64,000 nucleotides of DNA from JBFGCA01 sp041567315 (GTDB lineage Bacteria; Acidobacteriota; Thermoanaerobaculia; Multivoradales; JAHEKO01): assembly GCA_041567315.1 (NCBI GenBank), contig JBFGCA010000005.1:10858-74857 (forward strand), written 5' to 3'. Positions 8,957 to 17,728 of this stretch are shown here, one piece after another (within the stretch, counting starts at the first letter, position 1; each line of letters opens with the position of its first letter). The notes under the pieces are model-generated. The model was not told where the DNA came from and made no database searches. It saw nothing but the letters and a program-made list of their open reading frames with translations. Position numbers and translations under genes: made by a program.

Positions 8957-11599
8957 CTAGAACTCGACGCTGATCCCGGCCGAGGGCAGGAGGCCGGCCC
9001 AGGCCTCGGCGCTGGCCTCCAGGGTCCCCGCCTCTTCGTCGATCTCGAAATCGAAGCCGGCGACGTTCTTGCGGTTGTAGGCGTTCTGGACGTCGACGTA
9101 GAGGTCGAGGGCGACCGAGCGGAGCTGCCAGCGGCGGCTGGCCCTCACGTCCAGCCGGTGGTAGTCGGGCAGCCGCTGGGCGTTGAGCGGTCCGAGCACC
9201 GGCACGAACACGACGCCGCCCTCGTCGTCGGCCTCGGGAGCGAGGCTCAGCGCCGTGGTCGGCCAGCCGGTGTGGTAGCGCCACGCGAGGTTGACCCGCC
9301 AGTGCTCGCCGAGCCGGTAGTCGAGGTCGAGGTTGAGGGTGTGGGTCTGGTCGAAGAGCCGCGGCACGGAGGTGCGCCCCGAGGGGCCGTCCACCAGGTC
9401 CTCGGTCGACGCCCAGGCGTAGTTGACCCACCAGCGGGCGCGGGTGCCGAGGCGGCCCCGCACGAAGACTTCGACGCCCTCGGCGCGGCTGCGCCGGGGG
9501 GTGATCCGCACCCGGTCGGGCTCGACCTCGGGGAAGACGTTGAGCGGCTCGTAGAGGTTCTCGTAGCGCGCGCGCGGGTTGCCCACCTCGCGCCGGTAGA
9601 GCTCCACCCGGAGCGCCACGCCTGGCTCCCCCGAGCCGGTCCGGAACAGCCGCTCGAAGCCCAGCACCCGGTGCTCGGCGCGCTCGACCGGGGCGAGCCG
9701 CCGCTCGCCGTCCTCGACCTGCAGCTCGTAGGGCCGCTGGCTCTGGTTGAACCGCCCCCAGGCGGCGCGCACTACCCCGCTCCGGCCCACTGCCCAGGCC
9801 AGGTTGAGCCGCGGGCTGAGGTGGCTCTCGCGGGTCTGCGAATGGCGGTCCCAGCGTGCCCCCAGCTCCAGGGTCAGGGGCTCGAGCAGCCGCAGACGGC
9901 CGCTCAGGTGGGCGCTGTCGTGGTCGTCCCGGAAGCCGCCCTGGAAGTCGGTCGCCTGCTGGCCGAAGTCGTGGCGGATGCGGGCCAGCGGGTTGTCGAA
10001 ATCGCGCGTCCCGGTGTAGTCGTAGTCGGTCTCGAAGCGCCGCCGCTGCCAGCCCCAATCGAGGGTATGCCGCGGCGTCAGCTGGTGGCTCCAGCTCTGG
10101 CGCAGGCCGGCGACGTCCGAGTCGCGCCGGTCGAGGATCGCGAAGCGGGCGTCGTCCTCGAGCTCGACGCCGCGCCGGTCGCGGTCGATCAAGGTCATCG
10201 AAGCGGCGCTCTCGACCAGCGCGCTGCGGCCGAGGACCGCCTGGTGGGTGAGCCACAGATAGGAGCTGTCGTACTCGGTCTCGAAGCGCTTGCTCTCCTC
10301 GCCGACGACCTCCCGGAAGTCCAGCTCGTCGCCCGAGTGCAGGGCGTTGCCGCGCAGGCTGTGCCGGTCGCCGAGCCGGTAGTCGAGCTTGCCGGCGAGG
10401 TCCCAGTAGCGCGGGTCCTCGTCGCCCAGCAGCCTGCCGACCAGGTCGGCCGAGCCGCGGCGCACCTCGGCCAGCCAGGCGCCGCGCTCGTCGCGGAAGG
10501 TGCCGGCGCCGCCGGCGTGGGCATTGAGGAAGCTGACGCCGACCCGCCCGGTGGCGGCGCCGGTGGGCCGGATGGTGGTCATCTCCAGCACCCCGCTCAT
10601 GCGATCGCCGTAGGCGGCCGCAAAGCCGCCGGTGGTGAGGTCGGCGCTGCCCAGGGTCGAGGGGGCGACGAAGCTCAGGGCGCTGTCGAAGTCCTTGAGG
10701 TGGAAGGCCTCGTACAGCTCCTGGCCGTCGAGCAGGATCTGGGTCTCGTCGCGGCGGCCGCCGCGGACGTGGAACTGCGCGGTGACGTCGTTGGCGGCGA
10801 CCCCGGGGAGCAGCGACAGGGTGCGGAAGAAGTCGTCCCCGAGGTGAGGCAGGCTGAGGATCTCGTCGCGGCTCAGGGCCAGCGGCGCCGCCGGCTCCTG
10901 GCGGAGCAGCGACACCCGGCTGGTGGTGACGATCAGCTCCTCCTCGAGCAACGGCGCCGGCGCCAGCAGGACGGTGACCTCGGCCGGCCGCCCGGCCACC
11001 ACCGCGACACCGTCCAGCCGCTCGACGACGTAGCCCTTGAGCCGCACCTCGAGGGTGTAGGTGCCGAGCCCGGGGTCGGGGACCACGAACTCGCCGCCGT
11101 CGCCGGTGGTGACCTCGACTCCACGCCCGAGCAGGCGCACCATGGCACCGGCCAGGGGCTCGGCGCTGCGGCGGGAGTAGACGCGGCCGCGGATCGCGCC
11201 CCCGTCGGCGGCTGTCGCGTGGGGCCCGCGCACCACCACCAGCACCCCGCTCGCGTCCTGCCGCGCCAGGAGTCCGTGCGGCGCCAGGATCTCGTCGAGG
11301 ATCTCCCGCGGCTCGCCGGCGGCCGGCTCGGTCTCGACCCTCATGTCGGGGCGGACGACGTTGGTCGAGAAGACGATCCTGAGGCCGCGCACGCGCAGCT
11401 CCTTGAGCGCCGCGGTCAGCGTGCGGCCGGCCCACTGGGGCCGCGCCAGGGCCGGCTCGGGGTTCTCGGCGGCCGCCGCCGGCAGGGGGCCGGGACCGCC
11501 GGCCGGAGCCAGCACCGCGAGGAGGGCGACGGCGGGCAGGAGGCCCTGCAGCCCGCGCAGCCGGTCGCCGAGGCCGAAGGATTTCGGCGCTGGCCCCAT
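8957..11599 (-). CDS. TonB-dependent receptor with N-terminal STN signalling domain
   Basis: This 880-residue outer-membrane receptor has a signal peptide (about 40 residues ending AAAAEN). An STN domain follows at about 50-125 (LTAALKELRVRGLRIVFST). Next come a carboxypeptidase-regulatory-like beta-sandwich at about 130-215, a plug (FHVRGGRRDETQILLDGQ), and a large beta-barrel ending in an aromatic C-terminus (SAGISVEF) recognised by the barrel assembly machinery. The STN domain is the hallmark of receptors that signal to a FecR/sigma pair, and that pair lies immediately convergent, with only eight bases between stops. The ligand, perhaps a siderophore or glycan, cannot be deduced. Confidence 0.9.
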   Translation of the reverse strand: MGPAPKSFGLGDRLRGLQGLLPAVALLAVLAPAGGPGPLPAAAAENPEPALARPQWAGRTLTAALKELRVRGLRIVFSTNVVRPDMRVETEPAAGEPREILDEILAPHGLLARQDASGVLVVVRGPHATAADGGAIRGRVYSRRSAEPLAGAMVRLLGRGVEVTTGDGGEFVVPDPGLGTYTLEVRLKGYVVERLDGVAVVAGRPAEVTVLLAPAPLLEEELIVTTSRVSLLRQEPAAPLALSRDEILSLPHLGDDFFRTLSLLPGVAANDVTAQFHVRGGRRDETQILLDGQELYEAFHLKDFDSALSFVAPSTLGSADLTTGGFAAAYGDRMSGVLEMTTIRPTGAATGRVGVSFLNAHAGGAGTFRDERGAWLAEVRRGSADLVGRLLGDEDPRYWDLAGKLDYRLGDRHSLRGNALHSGDELDFREVVGEESKRFETEYDSSYLWLTHQAVLGRSALVESAASMTLIDRDRRGVELEDDARFAILDRRDSDVAGLRQSWSHQLTPRHTLDWGWQRRRFETDYDYTGTRDFDNPLARIRHDFGQQATDFQGGFRDDHDSAHLSGRLRLLEPLTLELGARWDRHSQTRESHLSPRLNLAWAVGRSGVVRAAWGRFNQSQRPYELQVEDGERRLAPVERAEHRVLGFERLFRTGSGEPGVALRVELYRREVGNPRARYENLYEPLNVFPEVEPDRVRITPRRSRAEGVEVFVRGRLGTRARWWVNYAWASTEDLVDGPSGRTSVPRLFDQTHTLNLDLDYRLGEHWRVNLAWRYHTGWPTTALSLAPEADDEGGVVFVPVLGPLNAQRLPDYHRLDVRASRRWQLRSVALDLYVDVQNAYNRKNVAGFDFEIDEEAGTLEASAEAWAGLLPSAGISVEF

Positions 11600-11661
11600 C
11601 CAAACAGGATAGCAGGCGGCAGGGGGCCGCCGACCGCCAAGAAGAGACAGGAGACAACGAG

Positions 11662-12450
11662 ATGCGCGAACGTCATCGTCGACGCCACGTCCCGGCGAGC
11701 ACCACCGTCCTTGCCGCCCTCGCCCTTGCCGCCGGCCTGGCGCTGGCCCCGTCGCCGGCCGGGGCCGTCGCCTTCACCACCCAGTTCCGGCTCGAGGACT
11801 GCCGGTGGTCCAACCGCGGCAGCCAGAACCCGTACTGGAGCCTCCGCCCCGGCTATCAGCAGGTGCTGCTGGGCGAGGAGGACGGCGCCGAGATCGAGGT
11901 CCACATCACCGTGCTGCGCCAGCGCGAGACGATCAGCTTCGAGAGCGCCAACGGCACCCCCGTCACCGTCAGGGCGCGGGTGGTCGAGGAGCGCGAGTGG
12001 GAGGACGGCGAGCTGATCGAGGTGTCGCGCAACTGGGTGGCGCGCTGCGTCCAGACCGGCGACGTCTACTACTTCGGCGAGGATGTCGACGACTACGAGG
12101 ACGGCGAGATCGGCGGCCACGAAGGGGCCTGGCGGGCCGGCGAGGACGGCGCGCTGCCCGGGATCCTGATGCCGGGCACCTTCCTGCTGGGCGCCAAGTA
12201 CTACCAGGAGATCGCGCCGGACGTGGCGCTCGACCGCGCCCGGCACGTCGACATGGGGCTCGACCTCGAGGTGCCGGCGGGCTCCTTCACCGACTGCGTG
12301 GTGGTCAAGGAGACCAACGCTCTCGACCCCGACTCCGAAGGGTTCAAGGTCTACTGCCCCGGCGTCGGACTGATCATGGACGAGACGCTGATGCTGATGG
12401 AGTACGGCGTGGTGCCGGCCGGCCGCCCGGCGCGGGCACGGCGGCGCTAG
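11662..12450 (+). CDS. Conserved secreted protein of unknown function
   Basis: This 262-residue protein has a strong signal peptide (Arg/His-rich start, then a hydrophobic core ending in SPAGAVA). An AGGAG ribosome site lies eight bases before the ATG. The mature part has NPYWSLRPGYQQVL, VYYFGEDVDDYEDG and PGILMPG. This pattern is familiar from a widespread uncharacterised family of exported proteins that begin with a short 'NPxxPLxPGxxxxY' beta-strand and contain a GED(V/T)xxYExG segment. No catalytic motif is evident. It is divergent from the TonB receptor gene, and its 3' end overlaps the CRTAC1 gene antisense by about 77 bp. Confidence 0.7.
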   Translation: MRERHRRRHVPASTTVLAALALAAGLALAPSPAGAVAFTTQFRLEDCRWSNRGSQNPYWSLRPGYQQVLLGEEDGAEIEVHITVLRQRETISFESANGTPVTVRARVVEEREWEDGELIEVSRNWVARCVQTGDVYYFGEDVDDYEDGEIGGHEGAWRAGEDGALPGILMPGTFLLGAKYYQEIAPDVALDRARHVDMGLDLEVPAGSFTDCVVVKETNALDPDSEGFKVYCPGVGLIMDETLMLMEYGVVPAGRPARARRR

Positions 12451-14242
12451 CTGCGGCCCCACCCGACGCCGGCAGCACCAGGTAGCGGTCGGTGCCGAGC
12501 CCCGTCCACCGGCGATTGCCGCCGGCGGGCGGGGCGAGGCGGATCGAGACCTCGCCGCCCCGCCCGCCGAGGCCGACCACCAGCCGCGGGTCCGAGGCCG
12601 AGGCGTAGCTGCCGTCGGTGGCCAGCCGGCGGACCAGGGCGCCGCCGCCCGCCGGCTCCACGGTGACCAGGGCGCCCGCGAGGTCGGCGCCGCCGGGCAC
12701 GGTTACCGCCCGCACCCCGAGCCAGCGGTTGGCGCTGCCGCGCTGATTCGAGAACAGCCGCGCGGGGCCGTTGTTGTTGACCACCACCACGTCGGCGTCG
12801 CCGTCGTTGTCGAGGTCGCCGAAGGCGGCGCCGCGGCCGACCTCGGAGCCCGCGAAGCCCGGCCCGGCGTCGCCGCCGATCTCCTCGAAGCGGCCCGCGC
12901 CGAGGTTGCGATAGAGCTGGCGCGGCTGGTGGAGCGGGTAGGGGTCGCCGGCCTGGGCCAGCGCCTCGATGGTGCGCACCGCGCCGTTGACGATCAGCAG
13001 GTCGAGCCCGCCGTCGTTGTCGAGGTCGAAGAAGCGGGCGCCGAAGCCGGTGAGCGGCCAGCTCGGCGGCCCCAGCCCGCTGGGCGCCGAGCGCTCGACG
13101 AACAGGCCGCCCCCCTCGCTCCGGAAGAGGGCGTTGGGCTCGCCGGTCAGGTGGGTCATGAACAGGTCGAGGTCGCCGTCGCCGTCGGCGTCGGCCGCGT
13201 CCACCCCCATGCTGGCCTGCGGCAGTCCGTCGGCGCTCAGCGCGCAGCCCGCCGCCAGGCCGATCTCCTCGAAGCGGCCGTCGCCGCGGCTGGCCCACAG
13301 GAAGTTGGGCTCGCCGTCGTTGGCTACGTAGAGATCCGGCCGCCGGTCGCCGTCGAGGTCGGCGGCCAACGCCCCCAGCGCCTTGCCGGGCCGGCCGCCG
13401 ATCCCGCTCGCCGCCGAGACGTCCTCGAAGGTGCCGTCGCCGCGGTTCCGGAACAGCTTGTCGGTGACCCCCCGATAGGCCTGGGGACCGCAGTAGTCGC
13501 GGGCGCCGCCGGCGGTCCGGCACAGCTTGTGGGTCGCCAGCGTGAAGTCGAGGTAGTTGCCCACCCACAGGTCGAGCCGGCCGTCGGCGTCGGCGTCGAA
13601 GAACACCGCCGGCACGCTCCACCGCGGATCGTCCACCCCGGCCGCGGCGGTCGCGTCCTCGAAGCTGCCGTCGCCGCGGTTGCGGAGCAGCCGGTTGGAC
13701 CCGAAGGCGGTGACGTAGAGGTCGGGGAACCCGTCGTCGTCGTAGTCGCCGCTCGCCACCCCCATGCCGTAGCCGGAGCCGGGAACCAGGCCCGCCGCCG
13801 CGGTGACGTCGACGAACCGCAGCGAGGCCTCGCCTCCGGAGTTAGGGAAGTCAGGGTGAGAATCGTTGCGGTACAGGCGGTCGGTCAGAGGCAGGGGATG
13901 CCTGGGCGGAAACAGCGCCTCCGAGAGTTCGTGTTCCCCCAACATTGCTCCCTGGACCAGGTAGAGGTCCAGGTCGCCGTCGACGTCGTAGTCGACGAGC
14001 GCCCCGCCGCCCCCCATCATCTCGGGGAAGTAGTACTCGCCGGTCATGCCGTTGAAGTGCCGGAAGTCGATCCCCGAGGCCACCGCCACCTCGATGAAGA
14101 GCGGTCCGCCAGCCGGAGCGGCGCCACCGGTGTCGGCATCGGGTGTCCGCTGGTCGGACGGCGAGCAGCCCGCGGTCAGTCCAAGCAGGGCGACGGCCCG
14201 CAGCAGGTGCCGGTGGCTGAACCTACCGGGAGGGCGCAACAC
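12374..14242 (-). CDS. CRTAC1-family lipoprotein (FG-GAP repeats plus ASPIC/UnbV)
   Basis: This is about 622 residues from a GTG at 14242. The frame stays open to 14299, but that part lies in the hairpin repeat element, so the shorter start is preferred. The N-terminus ends in LTAGC, a lipobox, so the protein is probably a surface lipoprotein. At least five FG-GAP/VCBS calcium-binding motifs follow, such as DYDVDGDLDLYLV, GDYDDDGFPDLYV, DADADGRLDLWVG, DLDGDRRPDLYVA and GDLDNDGDADVVV. An ASPIC/UnbV domain is at the C-terminus. The architecture is complete compared with the truncated relative at the window start. The last codons overlap the convergent secreted-protein gene. Confidence 0.88.
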   Translation of the reverse strand: MLRPPGRFSHRHLLRAVALLGLTAGCSPSDQRTPDADTGGAAPAGGPLFIEVAVASGIDFRHFNGMTGEYYFPEMMGGGGALVDYDVDGDLDLYLVQGAMLGEHELSEALFPPRHPLPLTDRLYRNDSHPDFPNSGGEASLRFVDVTAAAGLVPGSGYGMGVASGDYDDDGFPDLYVTAFGSNRLLRNRGDGSFEDATAAAGVDDPRWSVPAVFFDADADGRLDLWVGNYLDFTLATHKLCRTAGGARDYCGPQAYRGVTDKLFRNRGDGTFEDVSAASGIGGRPGKALGALAADLDGDRRPDLYVANDGEPNFLWASRGDGRFEEIGLAAGCALSADGLPQASMGVDAADADGDGDLDLFMTHLTGEPNALFRSEGGGLFVERSAPSGLGPPSWPLTGFGARFFDLDNDGGLDLLIVNGAVRTIEALAQAGDPYPLHQPRQLYRNLGAGRFEEIGGDAGPGFAGSEVGRGAAFGDLDNDGDADVVVVNNNGPARLFSNQRGSANRWLGVRAVTVPGGADLAGALVTVEPAGGGALVRRLATDGSYASASDPRLVVGLGGRGGEVSIRLAPPAGGNRRWTGLGTDRYLVLPASGGAAASAAVPAPGGRPAPRRTPSASASRP

Positions 14243-14252
14243 TTCGCTGAGT

Positions 14253-14419
14253 CTAGTGGCCTGTAACACCCAAATCGATAGTGCCTGAGCGGCCCTCACA
14301 GCCGATCTCGGCGTTGCGCCTCCTCGCCATAGTCCCCGCTATGACTGCGTCGGCGCGCCTGGAGCTCGGCCGCGATGGCTCGCTCATCCACCACCGATTC
14401 GAGTGTTACAGGCCACTAG
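14253..14419. repeat. 167-bp hairpin element with CTAG ends
   Basis: In the gene-free stretch 14243-14578 the left end reads CTAGTGGCCTGTAACAC and the right end is its inverted copy ending ACAGGCCACTAG, at 14253 and 14419. The outer 26 bases of each arm match except for two or three positions. Weaker complementarity continues inward for about 30 more bases. A 15-base piece of the right end (TACAGGCCACTAGTG) recurs exactly at 58335-58349. This looks like a small non-autonomous mobile element or palindromic intergenic repeat. It lies just upstream of the CRTAC1 start and after the receptor terminator. Confidence 0.65.
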
Positions 14420-14526
14420 TGCCCCGTCGAGACGGCGCCCCGAGGTTCTCGCCCTGCTGGCCGGTGATGCCCTACCCAGCTTCTGGATTGCCCGCGGTGC
14501 GGAGAACGCGCTGGGTGCAAAGAAAC

Positions 14527-14552
14527 GGCGCCGCCGGAGCCCCGGCGGCGCC
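14527..14552 (-). terminator. Intrinsic terminator of the large TonB receptor gene
   Basis: GGCGCCGCCGG (14527-14537) and CCGGCGGCGCC (14542-14552) form a perfect 11-bp stem with a four-base loop. On the minus strand it is followed by GTTTCTTTG, a U-rich tail that is rare in this GC-rich sequence. It lies 26 bp beyond the receptor stop codon. Confidence 0.8.
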
Positions 14553-14578
14553 TGGATTGGACGGCTTCGCGATGCGGC

Positions 14579-17500
14579 CTACCTGAGGATCCGCACGCCG
14601 AGCTGGATCTCGCGCGGGTCGCCGGCGCCGCTGCGGACGGTGCCGTCGAAGTTGAAGATCAGCTCGGTGACCTGGGGAACCAGGAAGTTCTCCTCGTCGG
14701 TCAAGTTGAAGATGTCGAGGATCGGCTGCACGGTGTAGCCGCCGACCTGGAAGTTCTTGGACAGCCGCAGATCGACGGTCATGAACTCGTTGTCCTTCTC
14801 GCCCTGGTTGCGGCCGAAGACGGCGGCGCCGAGGTCGCACGACAGCCCGCTGCCCGACGGCACCGGCGGGATGCAGCGCCCCGTCGGTGGGAACCCCTGT
14901 ACCGGGTCGCCGTTGGGCTCGATGTCCAGCGGCTGCGCGTCGCGGTAGGTGAAGCGCGCGTTGATGTCGATGCCGTAGGGCGCGTTCCACAGCACCCAGG
15001 CGTTGAAGCGGTGCCGCTGGTGGCGGTCGGAGAGGCTGAACTCGGCGTCCAGGTCGGTGAACTTGGCGTAGCGGAAGGTGAACGGATCGCGCTCGTTGTC
15101 GTCGTCCGACTGGTCGATCGAGTTGGTGTAGTAGGCCTGGACCTGGAAGTTGTTGGAGTAGCGCTTGTTGACCCCGACGGTGACCCCGAAGTAGCGGCTC
15201 TTGCCCGACGAGCTGACCGTCCGCAGGGTGCCGATGCCGTTCGAGCCGTCGGCCCCCAGGCCGGTCGACCAGGGCGAGCCGAACAGGGCGTCGTTGCTGT
15301 TGATCCAGCGGGTGATGTGGTTGGTGGCCGCGTAGTTGACCTTGGCCAGCAGCGCCACGTTGGGCCGCACCTCACCCTCCCAGGAGAGCGCGGTCGAGAT
15401 GGTCTCGGGCAGCTCGAAGTCCTTGTCGAAGATGAAGACCTCGGGCTGGAAGGGCACCCCGGCCACGTCCGGCGGCAGCAGGTTGGGCCACTCGGGCGGC
15501 GTCACTCCGAAGTCGTTGAAGAAGCTGGCCCGGAAGATGGTCTGCCCGCGGCTGCCGTTGGTCGAGCGCACCGAGGCCAGGGTGAGGGCCGGGATGCGCG
15601 CCGCGTAGACCCCGGCGCTGCCGCGGATCACCTGCCGCAGCTTGGTGTCCGGCGACCAGGCGAAGGCGAAGCGCGGCTGCAGCGAGTCGTCGTCGGGGAT
15701 GTCGCCGTCCGAGGGGAAGGTCTGCGGGCCGATCGGCGTGTCGCGGGTCTCGCCGATGAAGTCGGCGTAGAAAACCTCGTTGGGCGGGGTGATGACGCTC
15801 GGCTGGTCGAGCCGCTCCCAGCGCAGCCCGAACTCCAGGGTCAGGTTGGCGGTCGGCTGCCACTGGTCCTGGATGAAGATCGCGGTCTCCTTCTGCTCGA
15901 TCGACTGGGTGCCGGCCTGGTTGACCGAGACGTCGCCGACCCCGGCCTGCTGGAGGAAGAGCAGCAGCGGCCCGGCGGTGCCGCCGTGGGTGCTGCAGTC
16001 GACGCCCACGCCGCTGGTGCCGTCGACGCACTCGACGTAGTTGGGACCGAGGTTCACGTAGTTCTGGAAGCCCTGGAAGGAGCTGAAGATGTAGCGCCCG
16101 TTGGCGAAGCCGATGAAGGTCTGCGACGAGGTCACCTCGTTGTACTCGAGGCCGGCCTTTATCGAGTGGTCGCCGCGCAGCAGCGAGACGTTGTTGTTGA
16201 TCTGGATGCGGTCGTCGTCGTACTCGATGGGCAGGAAGAACGGCATCCCCACCCGCCAGCCGCCGACGAAGTCGAAGGCGGTGTCGGGGAAGGGCCGGTT
16301 CTGGCCGGGCACGTTGGGACCGGGGTAGGGCCGCGGCCGCCACTCCTTGGCGTACTGGCCGCGGAACTCGTTGAGCAGCCGGTCGGAGACGGTCGAGATC
16401 AGGGTGCTGGTCAGCCCGTGGGCGTAGTCGGTCTCGATGCCGTTGGCGCTCGCCCCCCAGGTGTCGACGTCGAAGGTGCCGTTGACCTGCTGCGAGTAGT
16501 GGTAGGCCCAGCGGCCGGTCAGCAGGTTCCTGTCGTTGAGCTGCAGGTCGACCTTGCCCAGGTAGGCGTCGGCGTCGTTGGTGCGGGTGATCGGCGCGTT
16601 CTCGTTGGGCAGCCCGACGCTGGCCAGGTAGTCGACCACTTCGGGGGCGATGCGGCCGGGGTCGGTCTGCTTGGTGCTGTCGGCGTCCTGCAGATCGGCG
16701 GCGACGAAGAAGAAGGCCTTGTCCCTGCGCAGCGGCCCGCCGACGGTGAAGCCGTACTGGGCCTGGTCGAACTCGAAAGCGGTCTCGCGGCCGCCGGAGC
16801 GCAGCTGCGGGTCCTCCGACAGCGAGTCGTTCTTGAAGAAGACGTGGGCTGTGCCCTTGAGCGAGTTGGTCCCCGACTTGGTGACGACGTTGACGAAGCC
16901 GCCCGAGGAGCGACCGAACTCGGCCGGCGCGCCGTCGGTGACGATCAGCACCTCCTTGATGGCGTCGATGTTGAAGGTGTAGGGAGGCCGCTGGCCGCCG
17001 CGCTGCTCGCCGAAGAACGGGTTGTTGAAGTCCGCTCCGTCGACCATCACGTTGTTGTTGATGCCCTTCTGGCCGTTGATCGACAGCTCCTCGCCGTCGG
17101 GGCCCTGGACGATGGTCACCCCCGGGGTGAGCTTGGAGAACTCGAGGAAGTTGCGGCCGTCGTTGGGCAGCCCCTCGATCGAGCGGTCGTCGATCCGGAT
17201 CTGGCCCTCGGTGCGGCTGGTCTCGATCACCGGCCCGGCGCCGGTGACGGTGATCTCCTCGCCGACCGCCGAGATCTGCATGGTGACCTCGAGGGTGATG
17301 GTCTGACCGAGGGCGAGCTGCAGGCCCTCGCGCACCAGGGTGGCGAAGCCTTCCAGCGCGAAGGAGGTGGTGTAGGGACCGAGCGGCAGCAGGACGCCCC
17401 GGAAGCGGCCGGACTCGTCGGTCATCAGCACCTTCTCGAAGCCGGTGGCGGTGTTGCGGAGGGTGACGGTGACCCCCGGCAGGACGCCTCCGCCTTCGTC

Positions 17501-17614
17501 CTTGACGATGCCCTCGATGACACCGGTGGTGGCCTGGGACTGGGCGTCGACCCCGGGCGCCGCAAACAGCGCCAGGAGCAGAACCGCCGCGAACACACGG
17601 ACGCTTCGCACCAT
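14579..17614 (-). CDS. TonB-dependent receptor, carboxypeptidase-regulatory (Oar-like) type
   Basis: This is 1011 residues from the ATG at 17614, chosen because AAAGGAGG lies five bases upstream; an earlier ATG in frame has no such site. A signal peptide ending GVDA is followed by a carboxypeptidase-regulatory domain at about 25-115 (GIVKDEGGGVLPGVTVTLRN). A plug contains ITVTG, LTPGVTIVQG and SINGQKGINNNVMVDG. A large beta-barrel ends ILR, where many receptors end in Phe. This architecture is typical of Acidobacteriota Oar-like receptors that take up large or carbohydrate-derived substrates. No STN signalling domain is present. The gene has its own consensus promoter and terminator, suggesting high expression as a single unit. 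Confidence 0.9.
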   Translation of the reverse strand: MVRSVRVFAAVLLLALFAAPGVDAQSQATTGVIEGIVKDEGGGVLPGVTVTLRNTATGFEKVLMTDESGRFRGVLLPLGPYTTSFALEGFATLVREGLQLALGQTITLEVTMQISAVGEEITVTGAGPVIETSRTEGQIRIDDRSIEGLPNDGRNFLEFSKLTPGVTIVQGPDGEELSINGQKGINNNVMVDGADFNNPFFGEQRGGQRPPYTFNIDAIKEVLIVTDGAPAEFGRSSGGFVNVVTKSGTNSLKGTAHVFFKNDSLSEDPQLRSGGRETAFEFDQAQYGFTVGGPLRRDKAFFFVAADLQDADSTKQTDPGRIAPEVVDYLASVGLPNENAPITRTNDADAYLGKVDLQLNDRNLLTGRWAYHYSQQVNGTFDVDTWGASANGIETDYAHGLTSTLISTVSDRLLNEFRGQYAKEWRPRPYPGPNVPGQNRPFPDTAFDFVGGWRVGMPFFLPIEYDDDRIQINNNVSLLRGDHSIKAGLEYNEVTSSQTFIGFANGRYIFSSFQGFQNYVNLGPNYVECVDGTSGVGVDCSTHGGTAGPLLLFLQQAGVGDVSVNQAGTQSIEQKETAIFIQDQWQPTANLTLEFGLRWERLDQPSVITPPNEVFYADFIGETRDTPIGPQTFPSDGDIPDDDSLQPRFAFAWSPDTKLRQVIRGSAGVYAARIPALTLASVRSTNGSRGQTIFRASFFNDFGVTPPEWPNLLPPDVAGVPFQPEVFIFDKDFELPETISTALSWEGEVRPNVALLAKVNYAATNHITRWINSNDALFGSPWSTGLGADGSNGIGTLRTVSSSGKSRYFGVTVGVNKRYSNNFQVQAYYTNSIDQSDDDNERDPFTFRYAKFTDLDAEFSLSDRHQRHRFNAWVLWNAPYGIDINARFTYRDAQPLDIEPNGDPVQGFPPTGRCIPPVPSGSGLSCDLGAAVFGRNQGEKDNEFMTVDLRLSKNFQVGGYTVQPILDIFNLTDEENFLVPQVTELIFNFDGTVRSGAGDPREIQLGVRILR

Positions 17615-17668
17615 GGGGACCTCCTTTGAGTCGAAGGAAGGGCTCACCGCACCAAATGCTTTTGGGGG

Positions 17669-17696
17669 ATTATACGACGGGGCCGCGGCGGGGCAA
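17669..17696 (-). promoter_or_regulatory. Sigma-70-type promoter of the TonB receptor gene
   Basis: On the minus strand TTGCCC (17696-17691) is followed after 16 bases by a perfect TATAAT (17674-17669). The start codon is 55 bp further on, with AAAGGAGG five bases before it. Confidence 0.75.
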
Positions 17697-17728
17697 GGGG
17701 CCGCGGAAGCCGCCGCCGGTGCCGTCCA

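Noticed and set aside
7686..11657. A very long open frame antisense to the sigma, FecR and receptor genes
   Set aside because: It is a by-product of GC-rich codon use; its translation is Arg/Gly/Pro-rich without domains, and all real motifs lie on the annotated strands.
14243..14299. ATG start for the CRTAC1 lipoprotein at 14299
   Set aside because: It falls inside the hairpin repeat element and would put extra residues ahead of an already adequate lipoprotein signal.
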